Shown: positions 1 through 10,039, numbered from the stretch's first letter. The stretch: DNA of 64,000 nt from Muraenolepis orangiensis (GCA_027704905.1 JANIIK010000679.1:1-64000); one strand, 5' to 3'. Translations and numbers: made by a program. The notes: a model not told the origin generated them from the letters alone.

Positions 1-80
1 ACATTTCATCAGTAAAGACTCTTTATTTTCATTTTGTCTCGAGTCGTGCATTTGGGTTTGGGTCCATAGTTCGGTCGTGA
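1..80 (+). mobile_element. Possible 3' end of an LTR at the window edge
   Basis: The first 80 bases end in a GTCGTGACA string after a T-rich, G-rich tail. This resembles the U5 end of Gypsy-type LTRs common in fish, which often finish in CGTGACA. The 5' part lies outside the window, so neither an internal region nor a target duplication can be tested. Low confidence; it may be ordinary intergenic DNA. Confidence 0.3.
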
Positions 81-335
81 CAAATACATTGGTCATGTAT
101 GCCAACCATGGTTTAGAGATAGGTACTTTCTCTTATTCCAAAGGGTTCACACTATTTATTTTTACTGATCAGCCATTACAAGCCATTTCTAACGTGTCAT
201 TGAGTGCCATCAGATATGGGAGTGGCCATCAGACTACCCTACACTGCAGTGATTCCCTGGGACGGTGCAGTAGTGCTGGCTGGTGGACTAACCCCTACCC
301 CTCTCCTCCACAAAAACAACATAATAAAACCATTG
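81..335. other. Unique sequence before the duplication, nothing recognised
   Basis: A 94-codon open frame begins at 77, but it has no recognisable motif and is interpreted as chance. The stretch is not repeated in the second half of the window. Shared sequence with copy B starts at about 336. Confidence 0.5.
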
Positions 336-609
336 GTGTTCATTTAGACTTTGGACATTGACTTTATTATTTTCAGTCCTGTGCACACTCCCTACCCCTC
401 GAGTGTGTCACACCACATTAAAAATTAAACAAAGTTTCCCTTCAAATGAGTATATTACCAAGGACAAACTACAGTACAAAAGTACAAAAATGTTGTCATT
501 ATACATTTGGTTCAAATTGTAAATTGTTTATTATGTAATCTAGCCTTAATTTGACTGCAGAAAGAATCCCAGGCCATAGCCCTCATCCCCACTAGCGTGA
601 GCTGCTGGC

Positions 610-2459
610 CTACAAGCCAAACAAGGCTAGCAGACCAACTCCAACTACACCTACATCATCAGCATCAGAAACAACACCAACAACACCAACAGCAAAGTCA
701 CCAACAGCGTCACCAACAGCACCAACAGCGTCACCAACAGCAACAACAGCGTCACCAACAGCAACAACAGCGTCACCAACAGCAACAACAGCGTCACCAA
801 CAGCAACAACAGCGTCACCAACAGCAACAACAGCGTCACCAACAGCAACAACAGCGACAACACCAACAGCAACAACAGCGTTACCAACAGCAACAACAGC
901 GACAACACCAACAGGATCTGCAGTTTTAGCTTCCTCGACCTGTAAGGCAGAACATTGACTGAGACACTTTTATTCAGTTAACAACCTTATAATAGACTAC
1001 CTACCTGGCAACAGTACACACTTTATACACCAGGACGGCTCACCTGTAGAGATTCACTGATGCCGTAGCGCAGCCGCGTAGCGAAGTGTTCACAGTTGTA
1101 CAGCAGGACATTGTACCGGTGCTCAGTGCCGACCTGCTCCAGGGCCTCCTGCACGATGACGGAGGCTAACCGAGGTTTCTTCTGGCCATCCAGCAAATTG
1201 TTGATCTTCCACTTGTAATCTTTAACAACATATTTCAGTTTCTCCCTCTTCACAGAGCCTCTGGTATCACCTGGACCTTTATTATTTAAATGAAGACACG
1301 TAAAAGTACATTCAACACATGTACATATCATTTAAGTCACTTTGCTGCTCTCTTTTTGTTTATTTTATTGTATATATTATTTATATTTGTATGGTGTTGT
1401 TTTAAAGGAGATTGTGACGGTTCCCTGTATAGTATGTTTTGTCACTCTTAGGGTATATGGTTTGCATTTGCTTTGTGTTCAATTATCTCTCATTGGTTTC
1501 TAGGACTTGGGGAGCAGTGAGCTGATGGCGATCAGCCTAATTGGGTGCACCTGGGCCCGGGTGATCAAGCCCTATAAAAGCCTGTCTCCCCAGTCCTCTC
1601 TACCTCTGCTCCAGCTCATCTGACTTTTGCACACACACTACACACAATCCACTCATGCATACATCCATACATCCATTACACTACTGACTTTACTGATTTC
1701 CACACCTCATCTGTTTATCCCTGGTTTGTTTAGTTACTTTTGATTATTTAATAAACACTAATTTATTGTTAAACTGCGTCTCCCCTGTCTTTTTGCTATG
1801 TTCCCTGGTCCCCCTAGGCCAGGGTCATAACAACATGTATACTGTGGAGGGAATGGGGAGTAAGCATTCCAATGTACTTGTTACTATTGGCCAATACAAT
1901 ATCTTATCTCTCTCTTGTACCCATTAGCTATCCATTTAAAGGTTTATTGTATTTTTTACAACTTTTTCTAATGCATTAAACCTGTGGGGTTATAATTCTA
2001 TTATGTTTAAGATCCATAATCACATCCAAGAAGGACTACGAAATAAATAAATATATAGATTTAATAAATCGATATATTTATTTATTTCGTAGGCCTTAAA
2101 TCTGATTTATATATATATAAATAAATAATTCTTGAAGAAGGCCCTGTTTAAAACATGAGATGATGTCAGTAGGTCTAGGTGGGTTTGTATCTGGTGTCAG
2201 GTCTACTTACTGTTGACTACCAGGTGAACAACCTTCTTATATCCAATGTATACAGCCCAATGCTTGAAGTGATCACGATCGATTTCTATCAGGTCCCCAG
2301 GCTGTGGGTCCTCTTGATGGCCCTGTTGATTCAGATTCAACAATAGCAGATGGACTCTTTTAGTAAGAACCTATAGTAAGGCATACATATAGTAAAGTAT
2401 AGTGAAGGAATGCAAATAGCATTGAACACTTAGGACAGACTCACCATGCATGACCCCAT
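610..2459 (-). CDS. PLAAT/HRASLS-like LRAT-domain gene, copy A (four coding exons)
   Basis: Reconstructed minus-strand gene with exons 2445-2459, 2211-2322, 1044-1276 and 610-939. Junctions use GTGAGT, GTAAGT and GTGAGC donors. The last acceptor (TTCTGCCTTACAG) is strong; the others are weak. Exons of 15, 112, 233 and 330 nt keep one frame and end in TAG, giving 229 residues. Exon 2 encodes QPGDLIEI and the H-box HWAVYIG followed by VVHL; exon 3 encodes NCEHF. The His/His/Cys set typical of PLAAT phospholipase A/acyltransferases, which act on membrane phospholipids, is therefore present. The last exon encodes a V/A/G-rich hydrophobic tail of VVAVGDA-type heptads ending in GVGLLALFGL, where family members have a membrane anchor. 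The start MGSCM was chosen because it keeps the frame. Intron 2 holds an LTR-like insert. Expression is not shown; a decayed copy cannot be excluded. Confidence 0.75.
660..915. repeat. 21-bp minisatellite inside the PLAAT-like last exon, copy A
   Basis: Tandem copies of a 21-base unit (GTCACCAACAGCAACAACAGC on the plus strand) with variants containing ACC or GAC. The unit is a multiple of three, so copy-number change preserves the minus-strand reading frame. In copy B the matching tract is 141 bases shorter. Confidence 0.9.
1413..1832 (+). mobile_element. Candidate solo LTR in intron 2 of the PLAAT-like gene
   Basis: The segment starts TGTGACGG and ends CATAACA. It contains a TATAAAAG box near 1573 and an AATAAA signal near 1751, in the order expected of an LTR with U3, R and U5. 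I see no matching target duplication, so the ends are approximate. The same block lies in copy B at about 42890-43309, so it predates the duplication. Confidence 0.4.
1833..2035. other. Intronic sequence without recognised features
   Basis: This is AT-rich sequence between the LTR-like block and the palindrome. No coding or repeat structure was recognised. Confidence 0.4.
2036..2091. repeat. AT-rich palindrome, copy A
   Basis: Near-perfect inverted repeat starting CTACGAAATAAATAAATATA with 27-base arms and a very short AAT loop. Copy A has one arm mismatch; the copy B version (43504-43560) is perfect. It could extrude a cruciform or be the relic of a foldback element. It lies in intron 2 of the PLAAT-like gene. 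Confidence 0.85.
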
Positions 2460-2764
2460 ACTGCCCGGTTTCCTTTAAAAAATGGAATAAGCCACAACAA
2501 AAACCACAAAGGGTTAAATATTATAATGAGGTTTTCAAAATAAGCACTTATATTAGTCCAAATCACATTTTAGATCTGGATTCTAGATCTAGATCTACGT
2601 CGTATCTTACCTAATTACCAGGTGTGCTTGTTTCTGAAACTAAACGTGAGGGTGAATCTACTCATCACTAGTGATGTCTTTGCTTAACTTTTATTGTTCA
2701 CTCCATCCATCGCTTTAGTTCGACACGCATCAATGTGTGAATAATAGACCAAAGAACAATAATT

Positions 2765-5700
2765 GGAGTATGGCGCCGTACGAGATGGCTGCCGTGTCGC
2801 GAGCTCCCGCACGACGACGCAGTTTTTTGTTATTTATTCTTTTTATCGCAACTATTTTAGTTCAGGATGTTAGCAGCAAGTTCACTTATAACTTCTGCAC
2901 ACTTTGGGAGATCAGATCGACAGTCGCTCGCCGTCTACCGGAGTTTTTTCATTCTTTCGGCTCGGACGTCCCGCCCGAAGTCACAGCTGGATTATCTCCG
3001 TCCATTTTGGGCACGATTACGCGCAAGCGTCGCCGGAGGAAGCGAGGGAAGCGAGCCGGCGTGCTAGTCAGGCTGAGATGTCGATCCGATCGCCCCCCAC
3101 TACCCACCATTCTACTGGCTAATGTACAGTCTCTGGACAATAAGTTAAGCGAACTACAGGCTCGTATTCAATTCCACCGGGAAACTAGGGACAATTGTAT
3201 TATCTGCCTTACGGAGACATGGATGTCGGAGGGGGTTACCGACGCAGCTATCGAGCCGACGGGATTTTCCGTACACCGGGCGGACAGAACAAAGGCTCTC
3301 TCCGGTAAAGATCGCGGAGGGGGGGTATGTCTCATGATAAACAGATCTTGGTGCAACCAAAATCATGTACATCCCCTCAAGTCTTTCTGTTCCCCGGACC
3401 TGGAGTACCTGATGCTTATGTGCCGTCCATACTGGCTACCTCGGGAGTTTACAGCGGTAACCGTGACCGCTGTTTACATTCACCCACAAGCCAACACGGA
3501 CACAGCGCTGAAGGAACTGTACGGTGCTATCAGCGAACAGGAGTCGGCCCACCCCGAGGCTGCTCTCATCGTGGCGGGGGACTTCAACAAGGCGAACCTG
3601 AAGAAGGTTCTCCCGAAGTTCTACCAACACATAAAGAGCAACACACGGGGCGAGCGGATCCTCGACCACTGCTACACTCCCTTCCGTGATGGCTACAAGG
3701 CCCTCCTCTGCCCACCGTTCGGCAAATCAGATCACCGCTCTATCCAGCTACTCCCCGCCTATAGGCAGAGACTGAAGCAGCAACCGATCGCTGTGAGGGA
3801 GGTCCAATGCTGGTCGGACCAATCAGATTCTACGCTGCAGGATTGTTTTGATCACGCTGACTGGCACATGTTCCGCGTTGCCTCGGACAATAACATCAAC
3901 GAGTACGCGTCGTCGGTCACCGGGTTCATCAAGAAGTGCATAGATGACGTTGTTCCGACCAAGTCGGTTCGGATATATCCCAACCAGAAACCGTGGATTA
4001 ACGGCGATGTTCGCGCTGCCCTACATGCGCGTAACGCCGCCTTTGGTTCCGGGAATACGGAGGAATATACGAGAGCCCGTTACGACCTCCGTAAGACCAT
4101 CGTCACTGCCAAGCGGGAGTATAAGGACAGAGTGGAAGATAAATTCAAGAAACACGATGCGAGGGGTATGTGGCAGGGGCTGCAGAAGATAACGAACTTC
4201 AGAGGGAGAACCAGTTGTGTAGAGAACTCCTCTACCTCCCTCCCAGGAGAGCTAAATACATTTTTTGCTCGGTTCGACGTAAACGGCAGCCCGCCGAAGC
4301 CAGCACCGACTGGGGAGACCAGTCAGCTGCGCATCTCGGAGGCGGATGTGCGCCGCACCTTTAAGCGGCTGAACATCCGTAAGGCAGCAGGCCCCGACGA
4401 CATCCCGGGCCGCGTCCTCAGAGCATGCGCAGACCAGTTGGCAGGAGTCTTTGCAGACATCTTCAACCTCTCCCTGTCCCAGGCTGTTGTCCCCGCGGTC
4501 TTCAAGATATCCACCATCGTGCCTGTCCCTAAACAAACCAAGGTAACATGCCTGAATGACTACAGACCTGTGGCCCTCACCTCGATCGTTAGCAAATGCT
4601 TCGAGAGGTTGGTCAAGGACTTTATTTGCTCCGTGTTACCTACCACGCTGGACCCATGGCAATTTGCATATCGTCAAAATAGATCCACGGACGACGCAAT
4701 TGCCATGGCCCTCCACACTGCCCTTTCCCACCTGGAGGGGAAGAACTGTTATGTGCGAATGCTGTTTGTGGACTACAGCTCAGCATTCAACACAATAGTT
4801 CCTGCCAAGCTCGACACCAAGCTGAGAGGTCTAGGCGTACCCCCATCCATGTGCAGCTGGATACTGAACCTCCTGTCGGACCGCCGCCAGGTGGTGAGGA
4901 TGGGCAGCACCACATCAGAGCCACTGACCCTCAACACGGGAGCCCCCCAGGGATGCGTGCTGAGCCCTCTCCTCTACTCCCTCTACACCCACGACTGCAT
5001 GGCTATGCACAGCTCCAACGTCATCGTCAAGTTTGCTGACGACACGACAGTGATGGGCCTGATCGCCGGCGACGACGAGACAGCCTACAGGGAGGAGGTC
5101 GGATCGCTGGAGCAGTGGTGCCAGGAGAACAGCCTCGCCCTCAACGTCAAGAAGACCAAGGAGCTGATCGTGGACTTCAGGAGGCAGAGGGGAGAGCACA
5201 GCCCTATCTCCATCGACGGCGTTGCAGTAGAGAGGGTCAGCAGCTTCAAGTTCCTCGGCGTGCACATCTCCGAGGACCTCACATGGTCCACGCACACCAC
5301 ACACGTGGTGAAAAGGGCCCAACAACGCCTGTATTTTCTCAGGCGTCTGAAGAAATTCAGCATGGGCCCCCGCATCCTGAGAACATTCTACAACGGCACC
5401 ATCGAGAGTGTTCTGACAGGGTGTATCACCGCCTGGTACGGGAACTGCACGGCACTCGAGCGCAGAGCGCTTCAAAGGGTGGTGCGGACGGCCCAGTATA
5501 TCGTTGGAGGTGAGCTCCCCTCCCTCCTGGACATTTACAACCAGCGGTGCGTGGCCAAGGCCAAAAGAATTATAAAAGACATTGCCCACCCCAGCCATGA
5601 ACTTTACTCACTATTACCGTCAGGCAGGCGATACCGCAGTATCAAGTGTCGTACAAATAGGCTTAGAGATAGCTTCCACAGTCAGGCCATCAGGCTGCTG

Positions 5701-5981
5701 AACAAGGGCGTATAACATATAACAATGTATATTTTATTACATTGATTTATATATATATATTGCTCTTTTCTGTGCTGATTTTTGCATTTTATAAATTGCA
5801 TTTTTTATTTTTATTTTATATTCTTTATTCTATTTTTTATTCTATTTTTTATCTATTTTTATTTTATCTTATTTTATAACTGCTGTCTGTCGTCGGGTAT
5901 TGCACACAAGAATTTCACATCACTGCTTTATACTAAACTGTAAACTGTGAAGTGACAATAAACTTGACTTGACTTGACTTG
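2765..5981 (+). mobile_element. Full-length LINE of the CR1/L2/Rex1 group (Jockey superfamily)
   Basis: Copy B has an uninterrupted sequence where copy A carries this 3.2-kb insert, so the boundaries are clear. The insert begins GGAGTATGGCG and ends in CTTGA pentamer repeats. ATAATT at 2759-2764 and 5982-5987 is a short target duplication. The 3' tail of simple repeats instead of poly(A), together with an APE-type endonuclease and no RNase H domain, suits CR1/L2/Rex1-like elements. It sits about 300 bases upstream of the first coding exon of the PLAAT-like gene. Confidence 0.92.
2770..5715 (+). CDS. LINE ORF: APE endonuclease and reverse transcriptase, intact
   Basis: Encodes 981 residues for target-primed reverse transcription. 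I chose the ATG at 2770 because the in-frame ATG at 2737 lies in flanking DNA shared with copy B. A hydrophobic and then basic N-terminal stretch is followed by an exonuclease-endonuclease-phosphatase domain (about residues 110-335) showing ANVQS, CLTETWM, AGDFNKAN and SDHRS. Next comes a reverse transcriptase (about residues 470-790) with KAAGPDDIPGR, FVDYSSAFNT, GAPQGCVLSPLL and FADDT (FADD at 755-758). The C-terminus is family-typical, including TAWYGNC and IIKDIAHPSH. There is no stop or frameshift, so this copy may be young and potentially active. Two truncated relatives lie antisense at 16545 and 51950. Confidence 0.92.
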   Translation: MAPYEMAAVSRAPARRRSFLLFILFIATILVQDVSSKFTYNFCTLWEIRSTVARRLPEFFHSFGSDVPPEVTAGLSPSILGTITRKRRRRKRGKRAGVLVRLRCRSDRPPLPTILLANVQSLDNKLSELQARIQFHRETRDNCIICLTETWMSEGVTDAAIEPTGFSVHRADRTKALSGKDRGGGVCLMINRSWCNQNHVHPLKSFCSPDLEYLMLMCRPYWLPREFTAVTVTAVYIHPQANTDTALKELYGAISEQESAHPEAALIVAGDFNKANLKKVLPKFYQHIKSNTRGERILDHCYTPFRDGYKALLCPPFGKSDHRSIQLLPAYRQRLKQQPIAVREVQCWSDQSDSTLQDCFDHADWHMFRVASDNNINEYASSVTGFIKKCIDDVVPTKSVRIYPNQKPWINGDVRAALHARNAAFGSGNTEEYTRARYDLRKTIVTAKREYKDRVEDKFKKHDARGMWQGLQKITNFRGRTSCVENSSTSLPGELNTFFARFDVNGSPPKPAPTGETSQLRISEADVRRTFKRLNIRKAAGPDDIPGRVLRACADQLAGVFADIFNLSLSQAVVPAVFKISTIVPVPKQTKVTCLNDYRPVALTSIVSKCFERLVKDFICSVLPTTLDPWQFAYRQNRSTDDAIAMALHTALSHLEGKNCYVRMLFVDYSSAFNTIVPAKLDTKLRGLGVPPSMCSWILNLLSDRRQVVRMGSTTSEPLTLNTGAPQGCVLSPLLYSLYTHDCMAMHSSNVIVKFADDTTVMGLIAGDDETAYREEVGSLEQWCQENSLALNVKKTKELIVDFRRQRGEHSPISIDGVAVERVSSFKFLGVHISEDLTWSTHTTHVVKRAQQRLYFLRRLKKFSMGPRILRTFYNGTIESVLTGCITAWYGNCTALERRALQRVVRTAQYIVGGELPSLLDIYNQRCVAKAKRIIKDIAHPSHELYSLLPSGRRYRSIKCRTNRLRDSFHSQAIRLLNKGV

Positions 5982-5987
5982 ATAATT

Positions 5988-6531
5988 CACCTACCATTTA
6001 ATTCGACTATTCATAGACACTGATAAACGATTAAGTCCATCATTTAAAACTAAGGCTACACATAACATTTGAAGCTTAGTAAAATGTCATTCCATATAAA
6101 AGCTTTTGAAATCAACAATATCTTATTTTATAACAATATCAAATCATCATACAGCAGTACACTCTTTGAACACCAGGGGGAGTGCTGATCTGTTCCTTCG
6201 CTTTTCACATTGTTTCAGTTTCAGTTTGACACCAATAACGTGATCAACCATAAAGTTTGGATGATTCAACATATAAACAATGGTAATGCACAAACCATGG
6301 GCCCAACACATACACATCGTGGTATTATTATTATTGTCATAATTACAATAATAATTATAATTAAATAATAATAATTATATTTAAATGCAAATCTCTTCTT
6401 TAATTATACAAACTTGTTTGTCAGAGATTTTTGGAAACCGTTTTTTATTGAAAGTGAAACTTAAATATGTAGTAAGAGATGGCTCGTTTTACACTTTACT
6501 CTACAAAGCACCACTTACCTCGTTCTGAAGC
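5988..6531. repeat. Paralogous noncoding unit, copy A1
   Basis: Sequence rich in AT runs. It resembles, with divergence, 11500-11835 and 59445-60220, and is nearly identical to 44230-44785. Each version ends in a minus-strand splice-donor-like motif (CAGAAC(G/C)AG followed by GTAAGTG in the better copies). No coding potential was recognised; an untranslated first exon is possible. Confidence 0.55.
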
Positions 6532-6539
6532 CTTGTCTG

Positions 6540-8435
6540 CAGTGGCGGCTCGTCCATAGGGGCGCAGGGGCGCCGCCCCACCTGGTTGAGAGAGGAAAAA
6601 AAAATAAAAATAAAAAATTATAATAATTGTGTTTTTTTATTTTTTATTTTTTTGACCCCTAAAAATAAACTAAACATGTTTAAAATGAATAATAATTACT
6701 CATTTTATGTATGTTTGTGTTTAAAATGCACAATAACGTTAATATAGCAAATATAAATCATTGTTGTGCGTGCTATTCTCCCCCCTCGTTTGTCATTGAC
6801 GTCACTCTCATAGAAATTTGGTACTTACCTCCAAACCTGGGCGCACGGCAGTGCGCCCAGGTTTGGAGGTAGGTACCAAATTTGATAGGCAATGTAGCCT
6901 ATCAAGGGTCAAGGTTTTGAGGTAGGTACCAAATTTGATAGGCAAATGTAGCCTATCAAGGGTCCTGAATACGATCTCTGGGAGCGCATTTCATTGCGCC
7001 CGAACAAGGAAACCAGTCACGCATGCGCGACTCAAATTGAGTGGCGCATGCGTGAGCAAATTGAGTGGCGCATGCGTGAATGCGTGAGCAAAGAAAACCA
7101 GTCACGCATGCGCAATTCATAGCCTAGTTGAACCTAGTTATTTGTAAAGCCTGTACTGCTCTGCTCTCAGTTCGCGTCTTGCTGTCTGAGGAAAGGTACG
7201 TTGTTGTTTGTTTTTGTCCCGATTATAGTTTTACATTTATTTTTATTGTGGACGATGTAAACGTAAAGTAAAGGGGATAAGAAATGTTGGTCTTGCTGTA
7301 TAAACATACAGCTTGTGTCATTTGTATGTAAACGGTGTGGATTGGGGTTTTGTAAGTTTATCGTGGACACGTGCTTCCCCAATGCTAGCTACAGGGTCCT
7401 CCGTGTGTTTGTCTGCTAATATAGGCTGTGGTCGAATGTATTAAGCATTTGTATTCTATTTAATTAGTTAAATTCAGAAGCATTTGTTAATGAGTCAGTT
7501 CTTGCTGCGTCTTGCTGTCTGAGGAGAGGAGATTGAGACCCGTGTGTGTGGGTGAGACCTCATGTTGCAAGTTTGTTCTTTTTTTGTTCTGTACAGGACA
7601 CAGCCATTACACTAGCTACCATGGAGAATTCTGTCAAATCCCTCAAAGCAACACCATTTGAAAGACGAACACTGCAAGAAAAACTCAGAGTGAAAGAGTT
7701 TGGACCTCATCTGCCTGACATCAGCATTCAGCAACCAGCAACAGACAGAGGAAGGCTATATATTCAGTCGTTTTCCAGAACCTGGTTTGCTAAGTGGTTC
7801 TTGTATAGTTAGTATAGCATAGGTACATAGATTAAACTGTATATTGTATAGTAGTGTAGTGTACATAGGACCCAGTACCTTTTAATTTGTAAGCTTAACA
7901 TTGTATTGCATTTTATCTCAGGACTTGTATCAGGTCTATTTTATTATCTTCTATTTTGTTCTAATTACTTTTGCACAATCGAATGTAAGACCATATTTAG
8001 GTATTATTTTTGATGGCACACTGGGTAGTCTTTCTAATATAAGACCATATTTTTTCTTATGTTTATTTTCTACTAGGCACCATATAATAAATGTTCTTTC
8101 ACCATAAGTTTCAAGTTTGTTTATTATTTGTCACAACAAAATACAGAATACTGATTGTGCTACATACAGTAAAAATAAAGTAAGTAAAAAAAGAAATTAA
8201 GCAGTAAGTAAAGGAATGTTCAGTCAATATACATATATACAATACAGAGTAGAATGAGTAACGGTGAGGTTTATATTATGTATAGTTTTTTATTTTTAAT
8301 TAGCCCTCTCGGTCGTTTACATGGTGAAATGGCGCCACCGTCTGGGCAAATCCGGTATTGCACAGCAGATATGATTTAAAAAAAAATGTTTTACCCCTGC
8401 GCCCCTCCTACTTCGGATGTCACCGGCCGCCACTG
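6540..8435 (+). mobile_element. hAT transposon with CTTGTCTG target duplication
   Basis: CTTGTCTG occurs once at the matching place in copy B and twice here (6532-6539 and 8436-8443). This gives the 8-bp target duplication typical of hAT. Ends are CAGTGGCGGCTCG and the inverted CGGCCGCCACTG. Internally there is a 33-base hairpin (6814-6883, one mismatch), tandem direct repeats around 6853-6965, repeated GCGCATGCGTG motifs (7020-7110) and a short 5' transposase exon. At 1.9 kb it is too short for an autonomous hAT and is probably an internally deleted derivative. Confidence 0.93.
7621..7812 (+). pseudogene. N-terminal remnant of a TTF-finger hAT transposase
   Basis: From the ATG at 7621 the frame gives 63 residues including TPFERRTLQEK and the IQQPATDRGR stretch, then FSRTWFAKW. 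This matches the segment that precedes the TTF-type zinc finger in ZMYM-like hAT transposases. The frame stops before any cysteine cluster and no downstream DDE or dimerisation domain is present. A CAG just upstream of the ATG could be a splice acceptor. The protein is non-functional on its own. Confidence 0.65.
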
Positions 8436-8443
8436 CTTGTCTG

Positions 8444-8670
8444 TATATGTGACTTGTCTGATATCATAAGCGTTACCCTATGCCTATAACCAACCTTCAC
8501 TAAGCCTCCTGTTATTGATGTTTTGGAGACAATGTCCAGAGCGACCTTCTCTCCTGCCTTCCTTCTTTATGAAGCGGTCCAGGTTCAGGGGATTCTGGGG
8601 GCGGGCCAGCAGCACACGGGCCAGCAGCACACACACACACACACACCACCACACACACCAGTGGCGAAGC
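8444..8670. other. Single-copy-like flank with CA microsatellite
   Basis: Sequence shared with copy B (44786-45006) and, in diverged form, with 60925-61065. It contains an (AC)n run with interruptions near 8620-8660. An antisense frame is open in copy B but not obviously coding. Confidence 0.4.
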
Positions 8671-8792
8671 GTGTCTATTAGTGATGGGAATTCCGGCTCT
8701 TTTGAGTGAGCCGGCTCATTTGGCTCGGCTCACCAAGAAGAGCCGGCTCTTTCGGCTCCCAAACGGCTCTTCTATTTTACCACATATACCTT

Positions 8793-9029
8793 TTATTTAC
8801 ATGAAAGAGGTGGTGGTTCTTGATGTCCAGCAATCAGTGGTAAGTGGCAAACTGCAGTAGCTTCCTTAACCCTGGCCTGCAGTGAAGCACGCTCTCTATC
8901 ATACAGTCTCGGAATGGTTTTTTGAGAGTGTTTTCCTGCTTGGAGGAACATACATTGGATTGAGAGCCTGTGTGAAGCTTCGGAATCCCTTATCCTCCAC
9001 AATGGAAAATGGTTGGAAATCACTTGCAA
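8793..9029 (-). pseudogene. Second transposase fragment of the same hAT element
   Basis: The frame contains SKTIPRLYDRERASLQARVKEA, trimmed here, which matches the region just before the catalytic TTDCWTS motif in ZBED-type hAT transposases. That motif itself is shifted out of frame. Together with the BED fragment upstream it shows the element once coded for an ordinary hAT transposase on the minus strand. Confidence 0.6.
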
Positions 9030-9122
9030 TCATTTTGGCCAATTCTTCATCCACTATGTTCTGTCTAGCTGGGGTCATTCATTGCCTTTGCCATTCATTG
9101 CATATCAATTGGCTTATTGAGG

Positions 9123-9425
9123 TCAGTGTAGCTGTTGGTGTTTGGGTACCTGACGCATGGGGGGTAGATCCTGTAGCTGCAGCAACAACAGGTGGAGTAG
9201 ACCCACAGAAGCAGAAGCAGGCAGTCTGACCTGCCTTTTTTCTTCCAACTGAACTGTTGGATGCACAGTTCTCAAGTGCCTGTGGAGGTGGTTTGTGGAC
9301 CCTGCTCTATATGAGAGCTTCATGTTGCAAATTCTGCATTCTGCCTTTGTGTTTGCACAATTGTTAAAATGCAGCCAAATGCTGCTTCTTTTCCTACTTT
9401 CACTCATCTTATTTGCGCGACGCAA
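9123..9425 (-). pseudogene. BED zinc-finger fragment of a hAT transposase
   Basis: The N-terminal part of this 100-residue frame reads SSIWLHFNNC, then AECRICNMKL and HLHRHLRTVHP. That is the aromatic-CxxC-HxxxH layout of a BED finger as in ZBED-type transposases, which bind DNA termini. After the finger the sequence becomes low in similarity and the catalytic core is missing, consistent with internal deletion of the element. Confidence 0.75.
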
Positions 9426-9720
9426 ACTGACCCTTCACCGTGTGAAGTGTCACCTCTCCCTCTGTTCAGCTATCAGCACTGAGCACACGCCGCCCCTCCC
9501 TCCTTATCTATCCTCACGTGATGCACAGCATGACATGCAGTCATGACAGTGACATTCAGTCACTGCATGTACGCGGAGCACCCATAAAAATATAAAAAAA
9601 CGGCTCGTTCGCGGGTGCGAGCCGGCTCCCGTCGTTCACTAAAAAGAGCCGGCTCTTTGAGCCGGCTCGTTCGCGACCGACACATCACTAGTGTCTATCA
9701 CAACTGGACCTTCTGTAGAC

Positions 9721-10039
9721 CAGAGGTTCCCCAACTTTTCAGCCCGCGACCCCCAACATAACAGACCCCCCCCCCCCCCCCCCCACTATCACCGGAGGGA
9801 CTGGAACATTAAAAACAACGTGTGCACAGATCTTAACATGAATCAGCCAAATGATCTGTATTGCACCACGTCTTATTAACAATAATACATAATACATAAT
9901 AATAATAATAATAATAATAATACAAATTATAATAAAAAATATTAAATAAAAACCTCATGGTCACATCAAGAGGATTCTGAAATCATCTCGCGACCCCCCC
10001 CCCCTCGGGGTCCCGCGACCCCCACTCTGGGAACCCCTG
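9721..10039. mobile_element. Small hAT MITE, copy A (CTGTAGAC target duplication)
   Basis: Terminal repeats CAGAGGTTCCCCAAC and the inverted GGGAACCCCTG flank a 319-bp element. CTGTAGAC at 9713-9720 and 10040-10047 is an 8-bp duplication. It contains a long C run (9767-9784) and an (AAT)n run. The copy B version (45029-45417) has the same ends and site but different internal sequence. Confidence 0.9.

Larger units (their letters stand above)
8679..9690 (-). mobile_element. Non-autonomous hAT transposon with GTGTCTAT target duplication
   Basis: The insert is absent from copy B. GTGTCTAT at 8671-8678 and 9691-9698 is the target duplication. Ends are TAGTGATGGGAATT and the inverted GACACATCACTA, followed inward by many copies of GAGCCGGCTC, likely subterminal transposase-binding repeats. 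The interior encodes two minus-strand fragments of a BED-finger hAT transposase, so the 1.0-kb element is an internal-deletion derivative of a larger one. Confidence 0.93.

Noticed and set aside
77..361. 94-residue ORF at the left edge
   Set aside because: It runs across the duplication border and has no domain signature.
651..911. 86-residue Leu/Val-rich minus-strand ORF
   Set aside because: It is out of frame with the exon 610-939 that joins NCEHF-containing exon 3; a shadow of the repeat.
597..929. 110-residue Gln/His-rich plus-strand ORF
   Set aside because: It reads the CAACAG repeat on the wrong strand. The minus-strand frame is the last exon of the PLAAT-like gene, with splice signals and stop in frame.
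4915..5598. 227-residue minus-strand ORF in the LINE
   Set aside because: It is the antisense shadow of the reverse transcriptase; the same antisense frame recurs at 16932 and 52337 for that reason.
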